From Kuafuiihalomonas sp050331295 (lineage in GTDB: Bacteria; Myxococcota; Kuafuiibacteriia; Kuafuiibacteriales; Kuafuiibacteriaceae), in the NCBI GenBank assembly GCA_050331295.1, contig JBHJGZ010000006.1:434001-498000 (forward strand): DNA of 64,000 nucleotides, in the 5' to 3' direction. Below the pieces are notes generated by a model, which did not search any database, was not told where the DNA came from, and was given only the letters and a program-made list of their open reading frames with translations. Numbering within the stretch: the stretch's first letter is position 1; every line of letters starts with the position of its first letter. Both the position numbers and the translations under genes were made by a program. Positions 16,959 to 25,039 of the stretch are shown here, piece after piece.

Positions 16959-18329
16959 TCATCCGAACGGCGACCGTCCCCGGGCACCGGCTCCCATCTG
17001 CTTCATCAGCTGTCCCATTCCGCCGGGGCCCATCTTGGCCATCTTCTTCATCATCTTCCGAGCATCTTTGAACCGCTTGATGAAGCTGTTCACCTCGGCC
17101 ACGGACGTCCCGCTGCCATTCGCGATACGTTTTCTGCGAGACCCATTCAAAATATCTGGCTGGTGACGCTCCTTGGGCGTCATGCTGTTGATCATCGCCT
17201 CGATACGCCGAAGTTCTCGGTCCGGGTCCGGTCCGGCCGCTCCCATCTTCTTCATGGCCTGGGAAACGCCCGGAATCATGCCCAAGAGTTCCTTCATGTC
17301 TCCCATCTTTCGGAGCATCTGCATCTGTTCACGAAAATCTTCCAGCGTGAATTCGGCCTTCTTGATCTTCTTGGCCATCTGCTTGGCCTGCTTCTCATCG
17401 TAGGCTTCCTGACTGCGCTCGATGAGAGACATGACATCGCCCATCCCGAGAATGCGCTGCGCCACTCGCTCGGGATGAAAAGGTTCGAGGGCATCCGACT
17501 TCTCGCCCACCCCGGCGAAGAAGATTGGTGCTCCAGTGATCTTTCGAACCGACAAGGCGGCGCCTCCGCGCGCATCGCCGTCGAGTTTCGTCATGATGAC
17601 GCCATCGATCCCGACTTGAGCGTTGAATTCACTGGCTACATTGACCGCATCTTGTCCGGTCATTGCATCAACCACCAATAGCGTATAGTGCGGACTGGCC
17701 GCGCTCTTGGTGCGCCGAAGTTCCTCCATCAGTTCAGGGTCTATGGCGAGACGACCTGCGGTATCGACGATGACGACGTCATAGCCTCGCCGGTCGGAGG
17801 TCTTGAGAGCCTGCTCCACCACCTCCTCCACGGCGGTTCCCGTCGGCGTATCGAATGCGTCGACGCCGATTTGAGCCGCTACGGTCTTCAGCTGCTGGAT
17901 GGCGGCTGGTCTCTGCAGGTCAGCCGGGACCAAGAAAGGCTTCTTTCCCTGTTTCTTGAGACGAAGCGCCAATTTACCGGCCGTGGTCGTCTTGCCGGAA
18001 CCTTGGAGCCCCATCAGGAGGAGCACCGCGGGCGGCTTCACCGCCAGGTCCAGTTCCGCTGAGGACTCCCCCATGGTCCGGGTGAGCTCCTCCGCGACAA
18101 TCCGCACGAAGTCCTGAGACGGAGACAGAGATTTCTGGACCTCGCGGCCGAGAGCGCGGGACTTGACGTCTTCGACGAAGCCTTTGACCACCTTGAAGTG
18201 AACGTCCGCCTCCAAGAGAGAGAGGCGCACGTCGCGAAGCGCGTCCTTGATGTTCTGCTCGGTCAGCGTTCCGTGGCCCCGGACCTTCTTGATGATTTCG
18301 CCGAACCGGTCTTCAAGGTTGGAGAACAC
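16959..18329 (-). CDS. ffh: Signal recognition particle protein Ffh (SRP54)
   Basis: Ffh binds 4.5S RNA and signal sequences of nascent inner-membrane proteins and docks with FtsY. The 456 residues show the NG GTPase domain, with LMGLQGSGKTTTAGKLAL (G1), VDTAGR (G3) and MTKLDGDARGGAALS (G4 and insertion). The methionine-rich M domain (about 300-450) includes MIPGVSQAMKKMG and the RNA-binding GSRRKRIANGSG. The start is GTG with AAGG seven bases upstream. No 4.5S RNA gene was recognised nearby. Confidence 0.98.
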   Translation of the reverse strand: MFSNLEDRFGEIIKKVRGHGTLTEQNIKDALRDVRLSLLEADVHFKVVKGFVEDVKSRALGREVQKSLSPSQDFVRIVAEELTRTMGESSAELDLAVKPPAVLLLMGLQGSGKTTTAGKLALRLKKQGKKPFLVPADLQRPAAIQQLKTVAAQIGVDAFDTPTGTAVEEVVEQALKTSDRRGYDVVIVDTAGRLAIDPELMEELRRTKSAASPHYTLLVVDAMTGQDAVNVASEFNAQVGIDGVIMTKLDGDARGGAALSVRKITGAPIFFAGVGEKSDALEPFHPERVAQRILGMGDVMSLIERSQEAYDEKQAKQMAKKIKKAEFTLEDFREQMQMLRKMGDMKELLGMIPGVSQAMKKMGAAGPDPDRELRRIEAMINSMTPKERHQPDILNGSRRKRIANGSGTSVAEVNSFIKRFKDARKMMKKMAKMGPGGMGQLMKQMGAGARGRSPFG

Positions 18330-18395
18330 CGAAAGACCTTAGCCCCTGGGACCGGCAGGCGGCCAGAACCGATCGTCGAGCGGCCCAAAACTCCG

Positions 18396-19196
18396 CTAAA
18401 GGCCCTCTCCGCCGTCCATCACCCAGCATTGCCCCGTCACCTGGGCCGCCCTCGGCGATACGAGAAAACGTACCAACGAAGCCACTTCCTCGGACTGGGT
18501 GACCCGGCCCGAGGGGATCTGCGTTTCGATCCGTTCACGAGCTCGTTCCGGACTCCGTCCGGTTTTTTCGGAGATGCGAGCCAACGTTTCGTCGAACATC
18601 GGCGTGTCCACCCAACCCGGACAAACCGCATTGACCGTAATGCCATGGGACGTCCACTCTGCGGCCGCCGACTTCACCAAGCCTGCAGCAGCGTGTTTGG
18701 AGGTGGCGTAGGCCGACGTGTAGCGGGCTCCCCGCACCGCCGCGGTGGAGGCAATCACCACAATGCGACCGGGGCGGCCATGAGCCATCATGTGGCCGGC
18801 TGCCGCCTTCATCAGATGCAGGACAGCCATCACATTCACCTCGAACAGGCGCCTGAAGACCTCCGCGTCGGTGGTCATCAGGGGGGCCGAATAAGCTTGG
18901 CCGGCACAGGACACGGCCACCTCGACCGGCGAGAAGGCCGCAGCCGCCCCTTCGACCAAGACATCCGCCGAGGCCGGATCGGTCACGTCCCCCGGGCAGA
19001 CGAAAGCTTCGGAGCCCTCGCCAGATATGCGTTGGGCTGTCTCCTGCAGGCGAACCTGACTTCTTCCCTGGAGACCGAGGTGGTAGCCCGCTTTGGCAAG
19101 TTCCAGCGCGATGGCCTGACCGATGCCCTGGCCGGCACCGGTCACCACGGCAGTGGGTCTCGATTTGAGCGTCGCCACACCGTCGGCTAGTGGCAT
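18396..19196 (-). CDS. SDR-family NAD(P)-dependent oxidoreductase
   Basis: A classical short-chain dehydrogenase of 266 residues. The Rossmann motif TGAGQGIG lies near residue 20. The NAG-type motif is replaced by SCAGQAYSAP, and the catalytic Ser/Tyr/Lys set is ASTAAVRGARYTSAYATSK. ITVNAVCPGWVDTPM follows. Closest general groups are 3-oxoacyl-ACP reductases and 3-hydroxybutyrate dehydrogenases; the sequence alone does not decide the substrate. I start at ATG 19196; the frame is open to 19310, but that would overlap the divergent gene. It may be transcribed with ffh and ddl downstream. Confidence 0.88.
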   Translation of the reverse strand: MPLADGVATLKSRPTAVVTGAGQGIGQAIALELAKAGYHLGLQGRSQVRLQETAQRISGEGSEAFVCPGDVTDPASADVLVEGAAAAFSPVEVAVSCAGQAYSAPLMTTDAEVFRRLFEVNVMAVLHLMKAAAGHMMAHGRPGRIVVIASTAAVRGARYTSAYATSKHAAAGLVKSAAAEWTSHGITVNAVCPGWVDTPMFDETLARISEKTGRSPERARERIETQIPSGRVTQSEEVASLVRFLVSPRAAQVTGQCWVMDGGEGL

Positions 19197-19239
19197 CCCA
19201 GGCTCTCGGTCAACGAGGTTGAGTTGCACGACACTTGAA

Positions 19240-19254
19240 GGATGTCGGACATCC
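19240..19254. promoter_or_regulatory. Perfect 7-1-7 palindrome in the divergent promoter region
   Basis: GGATGTC at 19240-19246 and GACATCC at 19248-19254 form a perfect inverted repeat around one base. It lies in the 77-base gap between the SDR start (19196, minus) and the PATAN/TPR start (19274, plus), 19 bases before the latter. This is an ideal operator position for both genes. No T-run follows, so a terminator is unlikely. The binding protein is unknown. Confidence 0.45.
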
Positions 19255-19273
19255 TCGGTAGTTTCCCGGCGCC

Positions 19274-21157
19274 ATGCAAAAGGTGTTGGTGTGCTCCGAA
19301 GACCCCGCACTGGCGAAACGGGTTCGTTTTCTGCTGGGCCGCGACGAGTGCCACATCGAAATCCTCAACGGTCCAGACTCGCTCGGTCCCGCGATCGATT
19401 CCGAATCGTACGATCTGCTGGTTCTCTCACGAACGATGGCCGACGTCGACGTGCGCGAGCACATCGAGCAGCTGGGCGAAGAGAGACCCCCGACCTTGGT
19501 GCTCGGCGGAGAGCCCATCTCCGACATCGAGCGCGTGCACGTGGTTCACGATCCCAGCAACGCGCAAGCGATCTACGGGGCCGCGAGCCGCATCCTGGCC
19601 GGTCAAACGCCGGACGCTTCTGCTCAACCGCCTGCGCCCCAGCTCCCGAGCATGCCCACCCCGAATCCCGGCCGGAACGGCGCGGGGACCGGCGCCAGCT
19701 CCGCCGCGTCTCAGCCGGTGGACCCAGCCAAGCTGGCGCGTTGTATCCATCGTCACAACGCGGCTCGCGACGACGGCGAGTTGACGGTGCAGCGCAACGA
19801 CGAAAGATGGACCCTGACCTTCTCCGGCGGTTTACCGGTACGAGTCCACACTTCCCGCAAGGGAGACCGCTTCGGCCGCCATCTGGTGGAGGCCGGCCGA
19901 CTCTCCGCTGCCCGCTATGCAGAAGCGGCCATGTTCGCGGTGGAGAAGGGTCAGAACCTGGGAGACGCGCTGGTCGCGACCCAGGCGCTCTCCGAGGAAG
20001 ATCTCCGGCGCGAGCGCGCCGACTACGCTCGGATCCAGCTGATCGCCCACTTCGAACCAGGCGAAGCGACCTTTCGCTTCGAAGCCATTCCTTTTTCCGG
20101 CGATCCCGACTTCGAGCTGGATGTCCTGCCGGTGGTGGCCGAGGGCTTCAAGACCTACGCCGACCTGGACCTGGTCGAAGGCATCATCGGGGAGCGGAGA
20201 CAGCGCTACTTTCGCCTCCGAACGCCACCTCGCGAGGTGCAAGAGCTCTTTCGACTCACTGAAACCGAGGTTGCCTTCTTGGAGCACGGCGGTCGCGCCT
20301 ACAACGTGGAAGATGCGGCCGAGAACTCCGGAGAACCGGTGGAGGCAGCTCTCAAGCTCCTCGGACTCCTGTGGACATGCGACGAAGTCGAAGACTTCAC
20401 GCCCGGCGTGGACGAGTTCGAGGCTCGGATCCGAGAAGAGCGAACCCGCGGGAAGGAGGCCGGCTCCCAGACGCCCATGCAAGCCATGTCTTCGGAGTTC
20501 CCCAACATCGACGAACCCTTCGATGGCCAGATCAGCACTGGAACCCCCGTGTTCGAAGCCCCCGTGCCGCTCCATTCGAGAGACATTCCGGACGTGCCCC
20601 TCGAAGTCGAGGAACCAGTACCCTTGATGGGCAGTTCGCCTTCGGCGCCGCCGTCCGCGTTGCCCTATCCCGCGTCACCCGCCGGATCGCTGCGTCCTTC
20701 AATGGTGTCGCCGCACGGCCGAAGCAACCCTCCTCCCGCCACGCCCCCCCCTGCCCCGGTCGACGACGTTCCCCAGATGCCGTCCGCGGCGCCGGGCACC
20801 CAGACCGGTGAGGTGGAACCTTTGGTCTTCGCGGCCCCCAATCCACGAGATGCAGAGGGCAATCTGGTCGAAACCCCCGAACGGGTTCGCTCTCGTGAAC
20901 ACTTTCAGCAAGGGGTGCAGCTGCTGGGGCAGGGCCACTTCGATGGTGCAGAACAGGCTTTCCGTGAGGCCATCACGCTCTGTGCCGAGGAACATGTCTA
21001 CCTGGTGGGGCTCGCCCGCTCCATCTTTTACAATCCGGGGTACGAGGCCCAGGACAAGCTGTCGGTCCTCGAGTCCATCGTATCGCGGGCCGAGTCTCTG
21101 GCCCCCCAAGACAAACGGGTCATCACGCTTCGCGGTTGGGTCGACCGGAACCGGTGA
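19274..21157 (+). CDS. PATAN (DUF4388-like) signalling protein with receiver-like and TPR regions
   Basis: The 627-residue product has several regions. Residues 1-105 look like a receiver fold (MQKVLVCSEDPALAKRVRFL), but I see no clear phospho-acceptor aspartate motif. A proline-rich linker (about 110-150) follows. A DUF4388/PATAN-like region (about 155-390) includes DDGELTVQRNDERWTLTFSG and RFGRHLVEAGRLSAARYAEA. A long Pro/Ser-rich linker (about 420-525) leads to a C-terminal TPR-like domain (about 535-627, FQQGVQLLGQGHFDGAEQAF). Such proteins are common in gliding and predatory Myxococcota and resemble FrzS/AglZ-type regulators only loosely. The protein is probably cytoplasmic. Confidence 0.7.
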   Translation: MQKVLVCSEDPALAKRVRFLLGRDECHIEILNGPDSLGPAIDSESYDLLVLSRTMADVDVREHIEQLGEERPPTLVLGGEPISDIERVHVVHDPSNAQAIYGAASRILAGQTPDASAQPPAPQLPSMPTPNPGRNGAGTGASSAASQPVDPAKLARCIHRHNAARDDGELTVQRNDERWTLTFSGGLPVRVHTSRKGDRFGRHLVEAGRLSAARYAEAAMFAVEKGQNLGDALVATQALSEEDLRRERADYARIQLIAHFEPGEATFRFEAIPFSGDPDFELDVLPVVAEGFKTYADLDLVEGIIGERRQRYFRLRTPPREVQELFRLTETEVAFLEHGGRAYNVEDAAENSGEPVEAALKLLGLLWTCDEVEDFTPGVDEFEARIREERTRGKEAGSQTPMQAMSSEFPNIDEPFDGQISTGTPVFEAPVPLHSRDIPDVPLEVEEPVPLMGSSPSAPPSALPYPASPAGSLRPSMVSPHGRSNPPPATPPPAPVDDVPQMPSAAPGTQTGEVEPLVFAAPNPRDAEGNLVETPERVRSREHFQQGVQLLGQGHFDGAEQAFREAITLCAEEHVYLVGLARSIFYNPGYEAQDKLSVLESIVSRAESLAPQDKRVITLRGWVDRNR

Positions 21158-21215
21158 GCGTTCGCTCGGCGCCCGCACGGAGCGTCGAGTGCCGTTCCGC
21201 CCCTTGGACGCTCGA

Positions 21216-21926
21216 TCAGAACCGCCCGGACAAGACCAGTCTTTGACCGTCGAAATCGAGGGATGGACCGGAGGCTTCCTTGGCTTCGGACTTCCCTCGG
21301 CCGCGGAAAATGAGGAGCAAAACTCCCGTCACCGTCGACGCCGCACCGACCCCCAGAAGAACATCGGCCACGAGGGCGCGATCGCGCGCGTCGTTGGCGA
21401 AGCCGATCCGGTCCGGGTCGGTCATGTCCGCTTCCTCGAAATCGTTCTCGGCGCTCAGAGCGAGGCCGCCGAATACGCCTCCCGCAATCAAACTTGCCCC
21501 TCCCACCGACAGCAAGAGAATCTCCGGCGTCCGGTTCACGCTGCGCCGGGCGGGTGGAGCTGCCTGAACCGACGCGGCGGGTGGGGCCGACGAAGCGGAA
21601 GGTGCCTGACGTGCTTGAACCTCCGCTCGCAGGCTGCGAAGAGACGACAAGGCTCGATTGCGGAGCTCCGCCGTCGTGCCCTGCAGCCCGATGAACCGCT
21701 CATAATACTCGATGGCTTCTTGGGGCTTCAGCGCCTTCTCGAAGCTCCGCGCGGCGTTGAAGATCAGCTCGGGCTCGGCGCTCAACTCGTACGCGGCAAT
21801 GAATCGACCGGCGGCCTCCTCGAAACGGCCTTCGCTGTAGGCTTGGAGCCCCTCTTCCACCACCTGGTCGAACGTCGGCTGGCCTTCGGCGGCCATCACG
21901 CAGAGGAGGACTGAAAGCAATTTCAT
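21216..21926 (-). CDS. TPR-containing membrane protein with signal peptide
   Basis: The product (236 residues from ATG 21926) begins with a signal peptide (MKLLSVLLCVMAAEG). A short TPR unit follows (YSEGRFEEAAGRFIAAYELS, then LIFNAARSFEKALKPQEAIE). After an Ala/Pro-rich linker come two membrane segments, ILLLSVGGASLIAGGVFGGL and LVADVLLGVGAASTVTGVLL. The C-terminus is short. This layout is frequent in Myxococcota; no function is assigned. An AAGGAGG box lies seven bases before ATG 21926, so this start is preferred over the GTG one codon upstream. The kinase gene ends 12 bases upstream on the same strand, so the two are probably cotranscribed. Confidence 0.8.
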   Translation of the reverse strand: MKLLSVLLCVMAAEGQPTFDQVVEEGLQAYSEGRFEEAAGRFIAAYELSAEPELIFNAARSFEKALKPQEAIEYYERFIGLQGTTAELRNRALSSLRSLRAEVQARQAPSASSAPPAASVQAAPPARRSVNRTPEILLLSVGGASLIAGGVFGGLALSAENDFEEADMTDPDRIGFANDARDRALVADVLLGVGAASTVTGVLLLIFRGRGKSEAKEASGPSLDFDGQRLVLSGRF

Positions 21927-21938
21927 CACGGCTCCTCC

Positions 21939-23459
21939 TTAGTCGACCACAGGAACCCGGGGCCGTTCCAGATCGTCGACCACGATGGCCCCCTTTTTTC
22001 GAAGATTCGGGGCGAGCGTGTCCTCGGCCGGATCGACAGGGTCCCTCGGTTCGGACGCCCTCGGCTTCTCCGCGGCAGCTTGTTCCTCGAACGGTCCCGG
22101 GGCATCGCGAGCGCCGCGAAGGGGTACGGCGGCCGGACGGCGCCTCCGAGGCGGAGGCTTCGAAGGCTTCGCCGAGACCCGCGCGGGAGACGAAGCCTCG
22201 TCTCGCCCTGGGCTGGAGGAGCCGCGAGGCGCCTCCCGAGGTGGGACCAGGTCTCCCTGGCCGTCATCGCCTGGCGCAAAGGACTCTTCGACCTGTGGCT
22301 CCACCACCTGGGGCGGCGGAGCAGGTCGAGACGGAACCTCGATGGGCCCGGCCGTTTCCGGGGCGTCGGTGGGTCGTGGATTTCCGCCCCGGAGCCAGAG
22401 GACCGCCAAGACCAGGATGGGGATGGCCAAGATGGCCCCGACCACTGCCCATCGTCGTGCAAGTGGCCCTGCGAAACTGCGGCGGCCCGCATGCTCGTCC
22501 ATCAGCTTCTCGAGTGCCCCGGACGAATGAGCCACGCGACCGCGGCTGGCCGAGACCACCTCACGGGTGAGGGTCCGAACGCGCTCGGCCGCCTCCAGCT
22601 GCCCCAGAAGCTCGCCTGCATCCTGCGGACGGTCGCTCGGCTCTTTGGCCAGCATCCATCGGATGACGAAATCGAGCTCGAGCTCCTGCACGCGGTCGCC
22701 GGTCTTCAGGTGAGGAGCCGGCCTTTCCAGGTGAGCGTTCATCAAGGAAATGTCGGAATCGCCGTCGAACGGCGGGCGCCCCGACGCCACCAGGTAGGAC
22801 AGCACACCGAGTGCATAAAGGTCGGTTCTTTGGTCGACGGCCCGCTTTCGGATCTGCTCCGGGGCCATGAACCGCGGCGTGCCGATCAGCTTCCCCGCCT
22901 CGGTGAGGTCGTGATGAAGCTCGTGAACGCCGTGGCGCCCAAAGGCCTTCGCAATCCCGAAATCGAGGACCTTGACCCGCTCGCCGTCGGGTCCCTTGGT
23001 CACGACGATGTTGGAGGGCTTCAAATCACGATGCACGATGCCGGCCCGATGGGCGTGAGAGAGGGCGGAGGCGACCTGTCGGATGAACGGAATCACCCGT
23101 GTAGCAGGAAGCCGCACCTCCCGCCCCAGCACTCGATCGAGTGTCTCGCCTTCGACATACTCCATCACCATGAAGAGCGCCCCGTTCTCCGCTTCACCGT
23201 AGTCGTGAACCGTCACGATGTTGGGATGAGAAAGGCGTGCACAAATCGATGCTTCGGCGATGAAGCGCTCTCGGAACGTATTGTCTCCAGAGGGCTCCTG
23301 GAGGACCTTCACGGCGACGGAGCGCCCCAACGGCTCCTGCACCGCGAGATAGACGAGCCCCATGCCACCGCGGGCCAGGGGGCGCTGCAGACGGTACTTG
23401 TTGGCGAACAGGCTTCCCGGCGCCTCCATGCTCTGAATCTGGCTCCCGGTCTCGTTCAT
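21939..23459 (-). CDS. Membrane-anchored serine/threonine protein kinase
   Basis: A PknB/Pkn-type Hanks kinase of 506 residues. It shows the glycine loop ARGGMGLVYLA (29-39), catalytic lysine K51 (VAVKVL), HRDLKPSNIVV, DFG in KVLDFGIAKA and the APE motif in GTPRFMAPEQI. The distal arginine region PSDRPQDAGELL is also present. A single membrane segment follows the kinase (RRWAVVGAILAIPILVLAVL, about residue 350). The extracytoplasmic tail is proline- and charge-rich without a recognised sensor such as PASTA. I use ATG 23459; an ATG at 23507 would add 16 residues. It forms a likely pair with the TPR protein downstream. Confidence 0.93.
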   Translation of the reverse strand: MNETGSQIQSMEAPGSLFANKYRLQRPLARGGMGLVYLAVQEPLGRSVAVKVLQEPSGDNTFRERFIAEASICARLSHPNIVTVHDYGEAENGALFMVMEYVEGETLDRVLGREVRLPATRVIPFIRQVASALSHAHRAGIVHRDLKPSNIVVTKGPDGERVKVLDFGIAKAFGRHGVHELHHDLTEAGKLIGTPRFMAPEQIRKRAVDQRTDLYALGVLSYLVASGRPPFDGDSDISLMNAHLERPAPHLKTGDRVQELELDFVIRWMLAKEPSDRPQDAGELLGQLEAAERVRTLTREVVSASRGRVAHSSGALEKLMDEHAGRRSFAGPLARRWAVVGAILAIPILVLAVLWLRGGNPRPTDAPETAGPIEVPSRPAPPPQVVEPQVEESFAPGDDGQGDLVPPREAPRGSSSPGRDEASSPARVSAKPSKPPPRRRRPAAVPLRGARDAPGPFEEQAAAEKPRASEPRDPVDPAEDTLAPNLRKKGAIVVDDLERPRVPVVD

Positions 23460-23575
23460 CCGCGTCCGAGCATCGTGTAACCGATCGACGCCCGGAGGTC
23501 GATGCAAGAACGGGACGACCTTGACACGAGCCGACGCGATCGGGAGCTAGAAGCGCGGTGTCGGTGGAGTCTCTC

Positions 23576-25039
23576 ATGGCCGAAGCTCGAGCTCGACCCG
23601 AGGACCCGCATGCATGGGCGGAACTCGCGGCGGCTCTCGCCCATGCCGACCAGGTCCGGCCCGCGCTCGAAGCCGCAATGCGGGCGGCTACACAGAATCC
23701 ACAGCGCGCCGAGACCTGGATGCTCATCGGCAAGGCCCTGCGGGCCTGCGGGGAAGCGGAACGCGCGCTGGCCGCGTATCGTGAAGCCGCGCTCGCCGAC
23801 CCGACCGCCGCTTCGCCGTTGCTGGAGGCGGCCCTCATCCTCCGCGACCAAAATGATCTGGACGCCGCTCTCCTGAATCTCCGAATGGCGGTGGATCGCG
23901 CACCTACCAACACCGAATACCACTGCGCGCTCTCGGAAGTGCTCCTCAGCATGCAGCGTCATAGAGAGGCCCTGCGCCACGCTCGAGCCGCGGTGCAAAT
24001 GAGCCCGGAAAGCCCGGAAGCCCTTCGGGTTTGGGCGGAGGCGAGCGAATCCACAGGAGAGAGGCGGGATGCCAAGAAGGCCCTTCGGGCCCTGATGGAG
24101 GTCTCGAAGAATCCGAAGGTGTTGCTCCGTTTGGCGCGCCAGCTCGTGGATCAAGGCGAGTCCCGAGAAGCCCGACAGCTGCTCGAAGAACGCGCTGCAG
24201 AATACGCAGACGAAGCGGCGTTCCACGTGTTGCTGGGAGCCGCGAGGCGAAGTCTGGGAGACCCCACGGCGGCCCTCAGCAGCCTCCGGTCGGCGATCCG
24301 GCTGAACCCAGAGGATGCGATGGCTCATTTCGAGCTCGGTGAGACGTTCCGCAGTCTTCGTCGACCTCGCGACGCCATCGTTGCGTACGAGGCGGCCACC
24401 CGGCTCGATGGCCAAATGCCGCAAGCGTGGATTGCACTGGGGGAACTTCAGCTGGAGAACGGCGACCGAGAACTGGGAACCCAAACCCTTCTTCGGGCGG
24501 CGAGCTTGCGCCCGGAGGACACCGGCCTTCGCAATCGTCTGGCGGCGGTGATGTCCGAGGTGCCGACGCCATCCTACCAGCGGCAAGACACCTTGACGAG
24601 CGACCTCCAGTTCGTCGGCGTGCCGGAGCTGTTGGAGCTCCTTCAGCAGCGACGAGCCAGCGGTCTGCTCCACGTGGAATCGCGCACGTCTCGGGTCGAT
24701 CTGGAGTTCTTCGAAGGTGCCATCGTCGAAGCGGTCGACCGAACCCATCCGCACATCCAACAGCCCACCCGTACGCTGAGCCCTCGACCGGTCAGTGGAC
24801 GAACCACATCGGAAGATCCGTCCGAGTCGGCCTTGCTGCGGCTGAAAGTGGTGAATGCTCTGGTCCGGGTGGTGGAGTCCAACTCCGGCAAAGCTTTCTT
24901 TCGACCGAACGCCACGTTGCGAGGGCACAATACGTCCAAGTCATCGGAGCCGGTATCGCCTCGATATGCCGTGATGGAAGCCGTCCGAATCCTGGACGAG
25001 CAACGAAATCGGTCACCGACGGGCGAGCGTTCGGAGTGA
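23576..25039 (+). CDS. TPR protein with C-terminal PATAN/DUF4388 domain
   Basis: The 487-residue product has about ten tetratricopeptide repeats (residues 5-330), for example ETWMLIGKALRACGEAERAL and AHFELGETFRSLRRPRDAIV. A C-terminal PATAN-like domain follows (about 350-470), with DLQFVGVPELLELLQQRRAS, GLLHVESRTSRVDLEFFEGA and a later GKAFFRPNA strand. PATAN domains act as protein-interaction adaptors in bacterial signalling. ATG 23576 is chosen because GGTGGAG lies six bases upstream; a GTG at 23558 would add six residues. The gene diverges from the kinase and ends base to base with the convergent lipoprotein gene (stops at 25039 and 25040). Confidence 0.8.
   Translation: MAEARARPEDPHAWAELAAALAHADQVRPALEAAMRAATQNPQRAETWMLIGKALRACGEAERALAAYREAALADPTAASPLLEAALILRDQNDLDAALLNLRMAVDRAPTNTEYHCALSEVLLSMQRHREALRHARAAVQMSPESPEALRVWAEASESTGERRDAKKALRALMEVSKNPKVLLRLARQLVDQGESREARQLLEERAAEYADEAAFHVLLGAARRSLGDPTAALSSLRSAIRLNPEDAMAHFELGETFRSLRRPRDAIVAYEAATRLDGQMPQAWIALGELQLENGDRELGTQTLLRAASLRPEDTGLRNRLAAVMSEVPTPSYQRQDTLTSDLQFVGVPELLELLQQRRASGLLHVESRTSRVDLEFFEGAIVEAVDRTHPHIQQPTRTLSPRPVSGRTTSEDPSESALLRLKVVNALVRVVESNSGKAFFRPNATLRGHNTSKSSEPVSPRYAVMEAVRILDEQRNRSPTGERSE

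Noticed and set aside
21156..21213. Inverted repeats between two convergent genes as terminator
   Set aside because: GAGCG-TT-CGCTC has too small a loop, and GAGCGTC/GACGCTC are separated by 20 bases. Neither is followed by a T-run.
23521..23549. TTGACA as -35 box for the TPR-PATAN gene
   Set aside because: The hexamer 17 bases downstream (GAGCTA) matches TATAAT at only one position.
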